Source: an uncultured Clostridia bacterium (GTDB lineage Bacteria > Bacillota > Clostridia > Oscillospirales > JAAYOS01). From it: 41,937 nucleotides of DNA. A model generated the notes under the pieces. It did not search any database. It had not been told where the DNA came from and saw nothing but the letters and a program-made list of their open reading frames with translations. The stretch spans positions 1 to 41,937 of the forward strand of contig CANQDU010000006.1 of NCBI GenBank assembly GCA_947593925.1. Reading direction: 5' to 3'. The translations under genes were made by a program, and so were the position numbers. This document shows, one piece after another, positions 23,753 to 33,184 of the stretch. Every line of letters starts with the position of its first letter. The first letter of the stretch is position 1.

Positions 23753-26700
23753 ATGCCAGCAGTACAGATAAAACCCTTTGTGAACGTTATGCCCATGGTC
23801 TATTGTTACAGCGAACCGGGCGTTACATACCGCGACGGATGGGTCAAGATCGGATATACAGAGAAGCAGACACCGCAGGAGCGCATCAAACAGCAGACCC
23901 ACACGCCGGGCATCCGCACAAAGTTAGAGTGGGCGGACTTTGCCATGTTCAAGGACGGCTCCGGCGAGTATTTCGACGACAAGGACTTCCACAAGTTTCT
24001 TGAGGTGGAGAAGCAGGTCGAGCGTGAGCCCAAGACAGAGCTGTTTCACATCGACGGTTCCCGCTCCCAGGTCTATTTCAACGATTTCGCCAGCCGCAGG
24101 TCCGTCTATGACAATGCGGAACATTTCGACTATCAGCTCCGGCAGGAGCAGCGGGACGCCGTGGAGCAGACCTGCGCCTACTTCAAAAACGGCGGCACAG
24201 AATTTTTATGGAACGCCAAGCCGCGTTTCGGGAAAACGCTGACAGCTTATGACCTTGTGCGGCGGATGGGCTTCACCAAAGTCCTTATTGTGACCAACCG
24301 GCCCAGCATCGCCAATTCGTGGGCAGAGGATTTCAACAAATTCATTGGCTGGCGCGGAGAGCTTGCCTTTGTCTCTGATACCGACGCGCTGAAAGGCAAA
24401 AAAGGTGTCCTGTCGCGGGAACAGTATCTTGCGGAAATGCGCAGCCGGAGTGCTGACGAGTGGAAAGGCATGGTTGCCTTTGAATCGCTCCAGGGCTTGA
24501 AAGGCTCCGTTTATTTTGGCGGGAAGTACGATAAGCTGGAGTGGATGTCAAACCGTGATGTTTACGGGAAACCGAAAAACGGTATTGAGTTTGACCTTCT
24601 GATCGTGGACGAGGCGCAGGAAGGCGTGGACACCATGCGCACCGACCGGGCGTTTCGGTATATCAACCGCAAACACACCTTGTATCTGTCCGGGACGCCC
24701 TTCAAGGCGCTGGCGGACGGGCAGTTCAACGCCAACCAGATCTTCAACTGGACATACGCCGACGAGCAGGACGCGAAGGCAAAGTGGGCTGGCGAAGAAT
24801 ACAATCCCTATGAACCGCTGCCCCGCCTTGCCATGTTCACCTACCAGCTCTCCAACATGATCTATGACCAAATCCAGCGGGGAGCGGATTTGTCCGACGA
24901 CGATACGGTGGATTATGCCTTTGACCTGAATGAGTTTTTCGCCACCAACGAGTCAGGCGCTTTTCTCCATGAGGCAGAGATCAAAAAGTTTCTCCACGCC
25001 CTCGTGACGCAGGAAAAATATCCGTTCTCCACGCCGGAGCTGCGCGGGGAGCTGACACACACACTTTGGCTTTTAAATCGCGTGGCGTCCGCCCGGGCGC
25101 TGGCGAAATTGCTTCAGGCCGACCCGGTGTTTTCGGAGTATGAGATCGTTCTTGCTGCCGGTGACGGAAGGCTGGACGATGATGATGAAAACATGAAAGC
25201 CTTTGACCGGGTGAAACAGGCTATCGCCACCCATGAGAAGACTATCACGCTGAGCGTGGGGCAGCTTACTGTGGGCGTGACCATCCCGGAGTGGAGCGGC
25301 GTCCTCATGCTCTGCAATATGCAGAGTCCGTCGTCCTATATGCAGGCAGCTTTCCGGGCACAGAACCCCTGTATCTTCACGAAGAACGGACGGCGGTACA
25401 GGAAAGAAACAGCTTATGTGTTCGATTTTGACCCGGCACGGACGCTGATCGTCTTTGACGAGTTTGCCAACAATCTCAGCCCGGATACTGCCGCGGGGCG
25501 CGGCACCAGCGAGGAACGCCGGGCAAAGATCAAGCGGCTCCTGAACTTCTTCCCCGTGTTGGGCGAGGACGACGAGGGGCGCATGGTGGAGCTGGACGCG
25601 GCGCAGGTGCTTTCCATTCCGAGGCGGCTCAAGAGTGTCGAGGTTGTCCGGCGCGGCTTTATGTCCAACTTCCTTTTTCAGAATATCAGCAATGTCTTTG
25701 GCGCTCCCGCCGTGGTGCAGGAGATCGTGGGCAAGTTGACACCGGCCCATGAGGAACCAAAAGCAAAGAAGAACGACAGCCTGTCACAGATGGGCGAAGT
25801 CCCGGTTGACGATGAAGGCAACGTGGACATCCCCCGCGAGATTGTCATCGGCAAGACGCAGGAACTGTTTGGCCCGAAAATTTATGAAGACCTGACAGAC
25901 CAGTTATCATCGGAGCTTCCAGTCCTTCAGGACAGCGCTGCTTCTATCGAGTACGGAGTAAAAACGTTTGTGGATAAGGTCAAAGAGTCCATAAAGAAAT
26001 CCGTAGTCGAGCCGGTCATGGACAATTACGATGTAAAGAAATCTGCGCGGAACCGCATTGAACGTCAGGTCAGTCAGGAAATCGAGCGGACGTTTGGGGA
26101 CTTGCAGGATGATTTTATCCAGCAGAAAAATATCGCCGTGGCGGAGCTGAACCGCCGCCAGCAGGAGGCGGAGACACAGGAAGAAATTGTTGCGGCAGAC
26201 AGGGACTTTCAATCCGCCATGCAAGAGGCGCAGGCTACTTTCCAGAATGCCTTACAGGAGGCTGTACAGGAAACGATTCAGAACAAACCTGCGGCTGTGG
26301 TGGAACAGATGGAGCGGCAGAAGGCGGAGGAAGAAAAGAAGTCCGTGGAGGATTCCGTCCGCGACCACCTGCGCGGTTTCTCCCGCACGATCCCCAGCTT
26401 CATTATGGCTTATGGCGACGAAGGTCTGACACTTGCCAATTTCGACGAGTACACGGAGGACGATGTGTTCTTGGCTGTCACCGGCATTACGGAAGATGAT
26501 TTCCGTTTCCTGCGGGACGGCGGCGATTATGAAGACCCAAGCGCCGGGGAGACGGCGCACTTTGAGGGACACCTCTTTGACGAAACGGTATTCAACGACT
26601 CCATCCGGGAGTTTTTGCGCAAGAAAGAAGAACTGGCAAATTATTTTGAGGAGGGACACACCGAGGACATTTTCGACTACATCCCACCGCAGAAGACCAA

Positions 26701-27094
26701 CCAAATCTTCACACCCCGCTGGGTGGTGAAGAAGATGGTGGATGAACTGGAAGCCGAGAATCCCGGCTGCTTCGACGACCCGACACATACCTTTGCCGAC
26801 CTCTACATGAAGTCGGGGCTCTACATCACGGAGATCGTCAAGCGGCTGTTCCACAGTCCGGCCATCAAAGAAGCGTACCCGGACGACGGAGAGCGCATCC
26901 GCCACATCCTCCGGGAGCAGGTCTACGGGCTGGCTCCAACGAGAATCATCTACCTGATTGCAACGAATTATATTTTGGGATTTGATGAAACGTTGAGATC
27001 CGAGACGAAGAACTTCGCCCAAGGTGACGCTGCGGAGGCCGCAAAGAACGGCACGCTGGAAGCGTTGGTAGATCAATGCTTTGAGCAACACTAA
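23753..27094 (+). CDS. GIY-YIG/T5orf172-like nuclease, DEAD-type helicase and methylase-like fusion protein
   Basis: An 1113-residue protein with four parts. Residues 10-70 look like a GIY-YIG-related (T5orf172/Mug113) domain: VYCYSEPG.......VKIGYTEKQTPQERIKQQ. About 125-600 is a superfamily 2 helicase: Walker A-like NAKPRFGKT (154-162), DEAQ box (286-289), LSGTPF (about 320-325) and a C-terminal motif with QAAFRAQNPC. About 700-880 is coiled coil rich in Gln and Glu. The C-terminus has NQIFTPRWVVKKMVDELE (from 983) and FADLYMKSGLYITEIVKRL (from 1014), a variant N6-methylase motif I region, but no NPPY catalytic motif. It is likely part of a restriction or anti-phage system whose methylase survives here only as the remnant upstream. 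SD: GGAGGCGAAATGAT. Confidence 0.72.
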   Translation: MPAVQIKPFVNVMPMVYCYSEPGVTYRDGWVKIGYTEKQTPQERIKQQTHTPGIRTKLEWADFAMFKDGSGEYFDDKDFHKFLEVEKQVEREPKTELFHIDGSRSQVYFNDFASRRSVYDNAEHFDYQLRQEQRDAVEQTCAYFKNGGTEFLWNAKPRFGKTLTAYDLVRRMGFTKVLIVTNRPSIANSWAEDFNKFIGWRGELAFVSDTDALKGKKGVLSREQYLAEMRSRSADEWKGMVAFESLQGLKGSVYFGGKYDKLEWMSNRDVYGKPKNGIEFDLLIVDEAQEGVDTMRTDRAFRYINRKHTLYLSGTPFKALADGQFNANQIFNWTYADEQDAKAKWAGEEYNPYEPLPRLAMFTYQLSNMIYDQIQRGADLSDDDTVDYAFDLNEFFATNESGAFLHEAEIKKFLHALVTQEKYPFSTPELRGELTHTLWLLNRVASARALAKLLQADPVFSEYEIVLAAGDGRLDDDDENMKAFDRVKQAIATHEKTITLSVGQLTVGVTIPEWSGVLMLCNMQSPSSYMQAAFRAQNPCIFTKNGRRYRKETAYVFDFDPARTLIVFDEFANNLSPDTAAGRGTSEERRAKIKRLLNFFPVLGEDDEGRMVELDAAQVLSIPRRLKSVEVVRRGFMSNFLFQNISNVFGAPAVVQEIVGKLTPAHEEPKAKKNDSLSQMGEVPVDDEGNVDIPREIVIGKTQELFGPKIYEDLTDQLSSELPVLQDSAASIEYGVKTFVDKVKESIKKSVVEPVMDNYDVKKSARNRIERQVSQEIERTFGDLQDDFIQQKNIAVAELNRRQQEAETQEEIVAADRDFQSAMQEAQATFQNALQEAVQETIQNKPAAVVEQMERQKAEEEKKSVEDSVRDHLRGFSRTIPSFIMAYGDEGLTLANFDEYTEDDVFLAVTGITEDDFRFLRDGGDYEDPSAGETAHFEGHLFDETVFNDSIREFLRKKEELANYFEEGHTEDIFDYIPPQKTNQIFTPRWVVKKMVDELEAENPGCFDDPTHTFADLYMKSGLYITEIVKRLFHSPAIKEAYPDDGERIRHILREQVYGLAPTRIIYLIATNYILGFDETLRSETKNFAQGDAAEAAKNGTLEALVDQCFEQH

Positions 27095-27166
27095 TAATCT
27101 CTTTGGAAAAAAGTACACTTCCGCATACAGAAGTGCGGCTGAACAGTACAATCTTTTGACCTATTC

Positions 27167-27203
27167 AAAAGACCGTCCGCTTATGCAGACGGTCTTTTAC
27201 TTT
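27167..27203 (+). terminator. Terminator after the helicase gene
   Basis: AAAAGACCGTC/GACGGTCTTTT with a 10-base loop, then ACTTTTAC. Confidence 0.8.
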
Positions 27204-27452
27204 TACGGGAAAAGCGGCGGGAGGCTCGACTGTATGTCAGAACCAGCCCGAACTCTCCAAAATCGGAGCACCTCGGAATATGTTCGGCTCGCTCCCCCAA
27301 TCAAACACTCAACGATAAGATTCTTCCTGCCGAAATCAGACAGTAGCTTCAGCACGTTCTCGCATTCCATCCGGTGCTGATTGTTATCTTTTTTGCAAAA
27401 CATTTTTCGTCGCATTTCTCCCTCACCCGTTCCTAACTTCTTTTCAACAATC

Positions 27453-27481
27453 TTGTACACTTACACTAATTACGTTATAAT
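27453..27481 (+). promoter_or_regulatory. Promoter for the sbcDC operon (distal)
   Basis: TTGTAC (27453-27458), 17 bases, TATAAT (27476-27481). The 250 bases to its left (27204-27452) hold no convincing gene. Confidence 0.65.
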
Positions 27482-27496
27482 AAAAACGTGGAATGT

Positions 27497-27526
27497 TTGA
27501 CGATCCACGATACGGTGAAATAATAT
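27497..27526 (+). promoter_or_regulatory. Second candidate promoter for the sbcDC operon
   Basis: TTGACG (27497-27502), 18 bases, TAATAT (27521-27526), about 100 bases before the 66-residue gene. Confidence 0.45.
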
Positions 27527-27624
27527 AGCACTTTTACCGCTTGAGTACAAGCAGCACTACCCCCAACTTAGATTCTCCGGCGGAACTTACGTGGGAGTAG
27601 TAAGCTGAAGAAGGAGATTATCTT

Positions 27625-27825
27625 ATGGCCATCGACATTACTAGTCGTTGGAGAGAACTTAAGGAGAATTGCTTGGGGGCGTTCTTTGGCGGAGCGGTGT
27701 TGGAGGCAGAGGATGTGGATCGGATGCCGCCGGACAGGGTCGTCGCCATGGCCCGGCGTTGCGGACTCCGACCGGCGAACTACGCGGTGCCGGAGCACGG
27801 CATTGACAATGACTACAATAATTGA
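27625..27825 (+). CDS. Small protein before sbcD, unrecognised
   Basis: A 66-residue protein, MAIDITSRWRELKENCLGAFFGG...VLEAEDVDRMPPDRVVAMARRCGLRPANYAVPEH.... It has a good ribosome site (AAGAAGGAGATTATCTT) and ends 15 bases before sbcD on the same strand, so it is probably the first gene of the sbcDC operon. It is soluble, without clear motifs. I know no function. Confidence 0.55.
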   Translation: MAIDITSRWRELKENCLGAFFGGAVLEAEDVDRMPPDRVVAMARRCGLRPANYAVPEHGIDNDYNN

Positions 27826-27840
27826 AAACGAGGGAAAGGT

Positions 27841-28980
27841 ATGAAGCTTTTGCACTTGTCGGACCTTCATCTGGGGCTGAGGCTCTACGACTGCTCCATG
27901 ATCGAGAATCAGGAGTACATACTGAAACAAATACTTTCCGTGGCGGATGATGAAGGACCCGACGGGGTGATTATCGCGGGAGATGTGTTCGATACGGCCA
28001 TGCCCACTGTGGAGGCGCTGCGGGTCTTTGACGATTTCTTGGTGGCTTTGGCGGACCGAGGCATCGAGGTGCTCGTCATCAGCGGCAACCACGACTCCGG
28101 GGCGCGGATCTCTTTCGGCTCCCGGCTCATGAACGAAAGCGGCGTACACATCGCCGGGAGCTACTCAGGCCAGGTTCGGCCCGTCACCCTTGAGGACGAA
28201 TATGGGCCGGTGGACTTTTGGCTGCTTCCCTTTGTGAAGCCCGCCTCCGTCCGGGCGGCCTTCCCTGAGGCGGAGATCGGCACATGGACGGACGCCCTGA
28301 GGACAGCGGTGGAACATATGGACCTGGACGTCTCCCGGCGGAACGTCTTGGTTTCCCACCAATTCGTAACGGGCTCCCGAAGAAGCGACTCGGAAGAGAT
28401 CAGTGTGGGCGGCGCGGACAACGTGGACGCCTCTGTCTTCAACGGATTTGACTATGTGGCGCTGGGGCACCTCCACTCCCCGCAAAACTGCGGCTCGGAG
28501 CGGGTTCGGTACTGCGGGACGCCGCTTAAGTACTCCTTCTCCGAGGCGAACGACACTAAATCCGTGACAGTGGTTGAGCTTGGGGCTAAGGAAAACCTGA
28601 CTGTTCGTGCGGTGGAACTGACGCCACCGCATGAGATGTGTCAGCTTCGCGGGACTTACGATGAACTCACGGCGCGCTCCTATTACAGTGGGACAAGCCT
28701 CCCGGAGGACTACGTTCACATCACCCTCACCGACGAGGAGGACGTATTTGACGCGCTGGGGAAGCTGCGGCTCATATATCATAATCTCCTGCGTCTGGAT
28801 TACGACAACGCCCGCACCAGAAGTGCGGGGACCGCAGGCGCGGCGGAGAACGTCCGCGAAAAACTGCCGGAGGAGCTGTTCGCGGAGCTCTATGAGAAGC
28901 AAAACGGCCAGCCTATGTCGGAAATCCAGGCGGAATTTATCAAAAACTTGCTGAACGCGATCAAGGAGGGAGAACAATGA
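27841..28980 (+). CDS. sbcD: Nuclease SbcCD subunit D
   Basis: A 379-residue metallophosphoesterase nuclease. With SbcC it forms the Mre11-Rad50-type complex that cuts DNA hairpins and processes double-strand ends. Metal-binding motifs are present in order: HLSDLHLG (5-12, Asp8 and His10), AGDVFD (about 47-52), SGNHDSG (about 80-86), SHQF (about 179) and GHLHSPQ (about 212-218). The C-terminal capping domain is present. It begins close behind the 66-residue gene and overlaps sbcC by four bases (ATGA). Base use is intermediate between host and the rest of the element. Confidence 0.93.
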   Translation: MKLLHLSDLHLGLRLYDCSMIENQEYILKQILSVADDEGPDGVIIAGDVFDTAMPTVEALRVFDDFLVALADRGIEVLVISGNHDSGARISFGSRLMNESGVHIAGSYSGQVRPVTLEDEYGPVDFWLLPFVKPASVRAAFPEAEIGTWTDALRTAVEHMDLDVSRRNVLVSHQFVTGSRRSDSEEISVGGADNVDASVFNGFDYVALGHLHSPQNCGSERVRYCGTPLKYSFSEANDTKSVTVVELGAKENLTVRAVELTPPHEMCQLRGTYDELTARSYYSGTSLPEDYVHITLTDEEDVFDALGKLRLIYHNLLRLDYDNARTRSAGTAGAAENVREKLPEELFAELYEKQNGQPMSEIQAEFIKNLLNAIKEGEQ

Positions 28981-31745
28981 GGCCAATCAAACTCACCATG
29001 TCAGCCTTCGGGCCTTACGCCGGGAAGGTGGAGCTGGATTTCGATAAGCTGGGGACGAGCGGGCTCTATCTCATTACCGGCGACACCGGTGCCGGGAAGA
29101 CCACCGTATTTGACGCCATCACCTTTGCCCTCTACGGCGAAGCCAGCGGTGAAAATCGGGAGGCCGGAATGCTCCGGTCGAAATACGCTGAATCCGGGAC
29201 CGAGACATATGTGGAGCTGACCTTTGCATATAGGGGCAGGAAGTACAGAGTCCGGCGCAACCCGGAGTATATGCGCCCCAAAAATCGGGGCACCGGGTCG
29301 ACGAAGGAGAGCGCCGACGTGACCCTCTGGCTCCCGGACGGCCGGCAGCTGACGAAAAAGGACGGGGCGGACAGGAAGATTCGAGACATTCTGGGCATTG
29401 ACCGGGACCAATTTATGAAAATCGCCATGATTGCCCAGGGGGATTTTCAGAAGCTCCTGACGGCCAAGACCGCGGAGCGGATGATCATATTCCGCAAGCT
29501 CTTTGGCACGGAGATCTATGATACGCTAAAGGAGCGGCTCAAGGACGAGGCGGCCAGCGCGGAGAACACATGCAGGGAGCACGGCAAGAGCATCCAGGAC
29601 AAGGAGCAGAATATCAAGTGGCCCGAGGACGACCCGCTGATCGTCGATGTCCGCAAGGCGCGAAACGGGGAGCTGCCGGTGGCGCAGGTACTGGAGCTGC
29701 TGGAGAAGCTCATTGAGCAGGACGAAGCGGCCCATGAAGAGCTGAAGAAACTACTGGAGACAACGGAGAGCCAGTGCACGGAGGCCACCCGCCGTCTGGA
29801 GCGGCTCAGCGCCCGGGAGGCCACGGAGGAGAAGTTTAAAGAGAACACCGCAAACCTGGAGACGGCCAGGGATGCTCTTAAGGCGCGTGAGGCAGAAGTC
29901 GAGGAGAAGAAGGAAAAAGCTCTGAGAGCGAAGGAACTCAACAGCGCCATTGCCGCGCTTAAGGAGCGGCTCTCCGATTACCGGGCGCTCACACACCAGC
30001 GGAACGAGATCACCGCGCTGGAGAAGACGGTGAGCACGGACGAAGCGGCCCAAAAGAAGGCGCAAGCCGCTGTTGACGAAAAAAAGGACGCGATTTTCAC
30101 CCTAAAAAAGGAGCAGGAGGGCCTTGCCAACGCCGGAGAAAATCTGGAACGGTTGAAAAGGGATCTGGACGACGCCCAGAAGCTGGACAAGAATCTGGAG
30201 GACGTGAGCGGCGAGCTCGGAACCCTCCGTAAGCTCCGCGGAGAGCTGGCCGCGGCGCAGGCCGAATGCGAGGGTCTTCTCGACGAATATAAGGCCGCGA
30301 AGGAAAAATACGACGACAGCCACGAGCGGTTTTTGCTTGAGCAGGCGGGAATCTTGGCCGAGACGCTGGAGGCCGGGAGGCCCTGCCCGGTCTGCGGCTC
30401 CACGGAGCACCCACGTCCGGCTGAAAAATCCGCAGAGGCACCATCAAAGGAGGAGCTGGACGAGCTCAGGAAGGCGGCGGAGAAGCTTCAAGAGCAGTCC
30501 GAGGTCACTAGCGCGAAGTGCGGTGACCTGAAGGGTCGGGTTGGCGAAAAGCAGAATCTCCTCGAGAGCAAGCTTGCGGAGCTACTGCCGGGGACGACCC
30601 TGGAGAATGCCCCCGATGCTGTCCAAAATCGCCACGGGGAGCTGGATGCGGAGATTCAGACAAAAAGGCGCGAAATTGAAAGAGAGACAGCGCGTGTCAA
30701 GCGCCGGGACGAGCTCAAGAACACGGTTCCTGCCATGGAGAATGATGAGCTTGCAAACCTTCAAAAGAAATTGACTGAGGACAACCAGAAGTTCACCAAA
30801 GATCAGGCAAGGCTGGAGGACATGCGTACACATACCGACGAGTTGGCGGGAAATTTGGAATACGACAGCGAGGAATCGGCCCGCGAGGCCATCGCGGCGG
30901 CCACAAGCGAGCGCGACGCAATTGAAAAAGCCATCAAGAATGCCGAAGAGGCTCTTAAGACTGCCAGAGATGCCGTCAAGACCCTCGAGGGCGAGGAAGG
31001 CGCCCTCAAAAAGCAGCTCGAGGAGGCGCCCATGTATGTCCGTGAGGACGAGGAGGCCCGAAAGACCGAGCTGGATGCCAAAAAGGCCAACCTGGACGCG
31101 CGCGTTTCGGAGGTGAATGTCAGAAGAGTTACAAATAAAGGCATTCTGGACAGGATCAAGGCGCGCTCCACCGAGCTGGACGCCGCGGAGAAGCGCCTTG
31201 CGTGGCTGAGGCCCCTGGCGGACACAGCCAACGGGACCGTCAAGGGCAAGGACAAGCTGATGCTGGAGACCTACGTCCAGACCACGTACTTCGACCGTAT
31301 CATCGACCGGGCCAACCTGCGCTTTCTGGCCATGTCCGGCAATCAGTATGAGCTCAAACGCCGGGAGGTGCCCGCTGATCAGCGCAGTCAGAGCGGTCTC
31401 GACCTGGACGTCATCGACCACTACAACAGCACGGAGCGGGACGTGAAAACGCTGTCCGGCGGCGAGTCGTTTATTGCCTCCCTCTCTCTGGCGTTGGGAC
31501 TGTCCGACGAGACCCAGTCCTCCTCCGGCGGGGTGAAGCTGGACACCATGTTCGTGGACGAGGGCTTCGGGACCCTGGACGCCAATATCTTAAACGAGGT
31601 CATGCGGGCTCTCCTGCGCCTCACCGAGGGGGACCGGCTCGTGGGCATCATCTCCCACGTGGCGGACTTCAAGGACAAGATCGACAAGCAGATCCGCGTC
31701 ACCAAATCCCGCTCCGGCGGAAGCAGGGCGGAAATCGTGGTGTGA
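28977..31745 (+). CDS. sbcC: Nuclease SbcCD subunit C (SMC-like ATPase)
   Basis: A 922-residue Rad50/SMC-type ATPase. Walker A GDTGAGKT is at 35-42, followed by the Q-loop region IAMIAQGDFQKLL. Two long coiled coils flank the zinc hook CPVCG (Cys470 and Cys473). The ABC signature LSGGES is at 826-831, Walker B and D-loop MFVDEGFGTLD at about 858-868, and a final switch His in ISHVADF. All ATPase elements are intact. It is shorter than the roughly 1050-residue Escherichia coli protein because the coils are shorter. Together with sbcD it forms a complete, apparently functional pair carried on the element. Confidence 0.93.
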   Translation: MRPIKLTMSAFGPYAGKVELDFDKLGTSGLYLITGDTGAGKTTVFDAITFALYGEASGENREAGMLRSKYAESGTETYVELTFAYRGRKYRVRRNPEYMRPKNRGTGSTKESADVTLWLPDGRQLTKKDGADRKIRDILGIDRDQFMKIAMIAQGDFQKLLTAKTAERMIIFRKLFGTEIYDTLKERLKDEAASAENTCREHGKSIQDKEQNIKWPEDDPLIVDVRKARNGELPVAQVLELLEKLIEQDEAAHEELKKLLETTESQCTEATRRLERLSAREATEEKFKENTANLETARDALKAREAEVEEKKEKALRAKELNSAIAALKERLSDYRALTHQRNEITALEKTVSTDEAAQKKAQAAVDEKKDAIFTLKKEQEGLANAGENLERLKRDLDDAQKLDKNLEDVSGELGTLRKLRGELAAAQAECEGLLDEYKAAKEKYDDSHERFLLEQAGILAETLEAGRPCPVCGSTEHPRPAEKSAEAPSKEELDELRKAAEKLQEQSEVTSAKCGDLKGRVGEKQNLLESKLAELLPGTTLENAPDAVQNRHGELDAEIQTKRREIERETARVKRRDELKNTVPAMENDELANLQKKLTEDNQKFTKDQARLEDMRTHTDELAGNLEYDSEESAREAIAAATSERDAIEKAIKNAEEALKTARDAVKTLEGEEGALKKQLEEAPMYVREDEEARKTELDAKKANLDARVSEVNVRRVTNKGILDRIKARSTELDAAEKRLAWLRPLADTANGTVKGKDKLMLETYVQTTYFDRIIDRANLRFLAMSGNQYELKRREVPADQRSQSGLDLDVIDHYNSTERDVKTLSGGESFIASLSLALGLSDETQSSSGGVKLDTMFVDEGFGTLDANILNEVMRALLRLTEGDRLVGIISHVADFKDKIDKQIRVTKSRSGGSRAEIVV

Positions 31746-31904
31746 TTGCGCGCAAGGCAGCTATATTGTAGATTCTTATTCGAGAGAAAAAGACCCGTAT
31801 GGCGGAAAATAAAACTGTCTGAGATAGTATCTCCTGCACTGAGGCCAAGTCAGACAACCGGGTCGTAGGGGAGGCCGCCTTCTCCATCGTCATCTCCCAA
31901 TAGG

Positions 31905-32159
31905 ATGAAGTATTCCACAGTTCCCAAGGAAATCGGGGAGGGCAAGCTCCTTACAGCCTTTGTGCCGATTTTAGCGGATGGGCAGTACGAAGACAATTAT
32001 GATATGTAGTACGGAATATCGCAAAAGCGGTTTAGCCTTATTGCCCATTTCAACCGGTTCAACGGATCCATCGACTTTTCCGACGAGGGGAACAGGAAGG
32101 CTGCAGCAAGCGCGGGTTTGGAGGCAATGAAGCAACGGTTTTTATATGGGCGAAAATAA
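31905..32159 (+). pseudogene. 84-codon frame with an in-frame TAG, unrecognised
   Basis: From ATG 31905 the frame reads MKYSTVPKEIGEGKLLTAFV... to a TAG at 32007. It then continues without further stop as YGISQKRFSLIAHFNRFNG..., to TAA at 32157. Both halves look protein-like and stay in the same frame, so a single nonsense mutation is the simplest reading. I do not recognise the family. The surrounding area is full of broken genes. Confidence 0.4.
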
Positions 32160-32218
32160 GAGGGTTCCTGGAAACACTTATAGAATTAGATTGCAATCGC
32201 CTTTGACAATGCGGTATA

Positions 32219-32667
32219 ATGTTGTTAAATGAAATCATTCTTTCGCCCAAGATTGCAGTCCTTACCGATATTTTCAATGCAAAAGCCTATGCTGTAAGAC
32301 CTGTTTGGGAAGTGTTCCCGGTTTTATGAAATTTACGGGATATTCCGTGCTGCTTGGTTTTGTTACATTGTATTTTGACAGCCGCTTTATAGTGCGCGCC
32401 GACCGTTACAATAATATTGTTATCGAAAACAAATACTTTGATGTCATGCGGTTTGCCGGCCAATTCAAAGAAAAACTTGGAATTGGCGCCCCGAAAGTGT
32501 CTTTACAAGAGCTTGCAGACAAACTCGGCCTAGAGAATTCCCACGCTCATCGCACATTGGCAGACGCAGTCACGACCGCTAAAGTGTTCTTGAGACTAAA
32601 GGAATTTGCCGCTCAGGAGCGACCCGAAAACATCGATGATTTTCTCGAAGACCTTGATAGCTGGTAA
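32219..32667 (+). pseudogene. Broken DnaQ-family 3'-5' exonuclease gene
   Basis: The right part (from about 32305) reads ...FMKFTGYSVLLG, then FDSRFIVRADRYNNIVIENKYFDVMRFA..., VSLQELADKLGLENSHAHRTLADAVTTAKVFL. The FD and HRTLADA motifs are exo II and exo III of the DEDDh exonuclease family (PolC/epsilon type). The left part in another frame reads LSPKIAVLTDIFNAKAYAVRPVWEVFP and appears to join at about 32315, so a frameshift lies there. The usual HN before FD is also disrupted. The N-terminal exo I motif is missing. A candidate promoter (TTGCAA 32191, TATAAT 32215) lies inside the decayed gene and is probably chance. Confidence 0.55.
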
Positions 32668-32989
32668 TTATCTTGAGAGAAAAGGTCACATGGACAGGTT
32701 CTGTCCACTGTCATTTACTATAATAGAGCATACGATCCTATACCAACCTGTCTACACGGAAAAGCTGTTTGAAATGTTGATCGGAAAAATCGATTCGATT
32801 GTCAACTCCCGATTAGTGAAGTCTCGGCGGCGATTATAATGGGTAGAAACGAAGCCTTACATATCTCCGCCGGAGGCTTACCGAGGACGGCTATACCCTT
32901 TCCGATCTGCTGCGTCCGTCGTCGCTCCCGGCTGTGCCGTACAAGACCCGCAATTCCTATAAGACCGTGCAGAAATAGAACATACGCGA
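32668..32989 (+). other. Decayed coding sequence, no intact gene
   Basis: Near the end of this stretch one frame reads LTEDGYTLSDLLRPSSLPAVPYKTRNSYKTVQK followed by a stop at about 32977-32979, which looks like the tail of a lost protein. Other frames are interrupted. A terminator follows directly. I cannot name the ancestor. Confidence 0.35.
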
Positions 32990-33028
32990 GACCTCGAGAG
33001 ACGGCAGAGCCTTCCGAGGTCTTTTTTG
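32990..33028 (+). terminator. Terminator after decayed region
   Basis: AGACCTCG/CGAGGTCT with an inner GGC/GCC hairpin, then TTTTTT. Confidence 0.75.
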
Positions 33029-33184
33029 AAAAAATTTTATTTTTCGTGTCCGAATTGCTCGGATTTTTAAGCTAATAGGTGTAGGGGCATTTGCGGGCTT
33101 CTGTGCTTTGCAGAGGCAGAATGTGCCGTTGCCACGCGGTTTCCGTAAGATATAGGCAGCCTGCGTCTCACACCTTAGCAAGCA

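Noticed and set aside
27203..27460. Minus-strand frame of 85 codons with a fair ribosome site before an internal ATG at 27415
   Set aside because: It overlaps both the terminator after the helicase gene and the promoter region of the sbcDC operon, has no recognisable motif, and looks like a chance frame.
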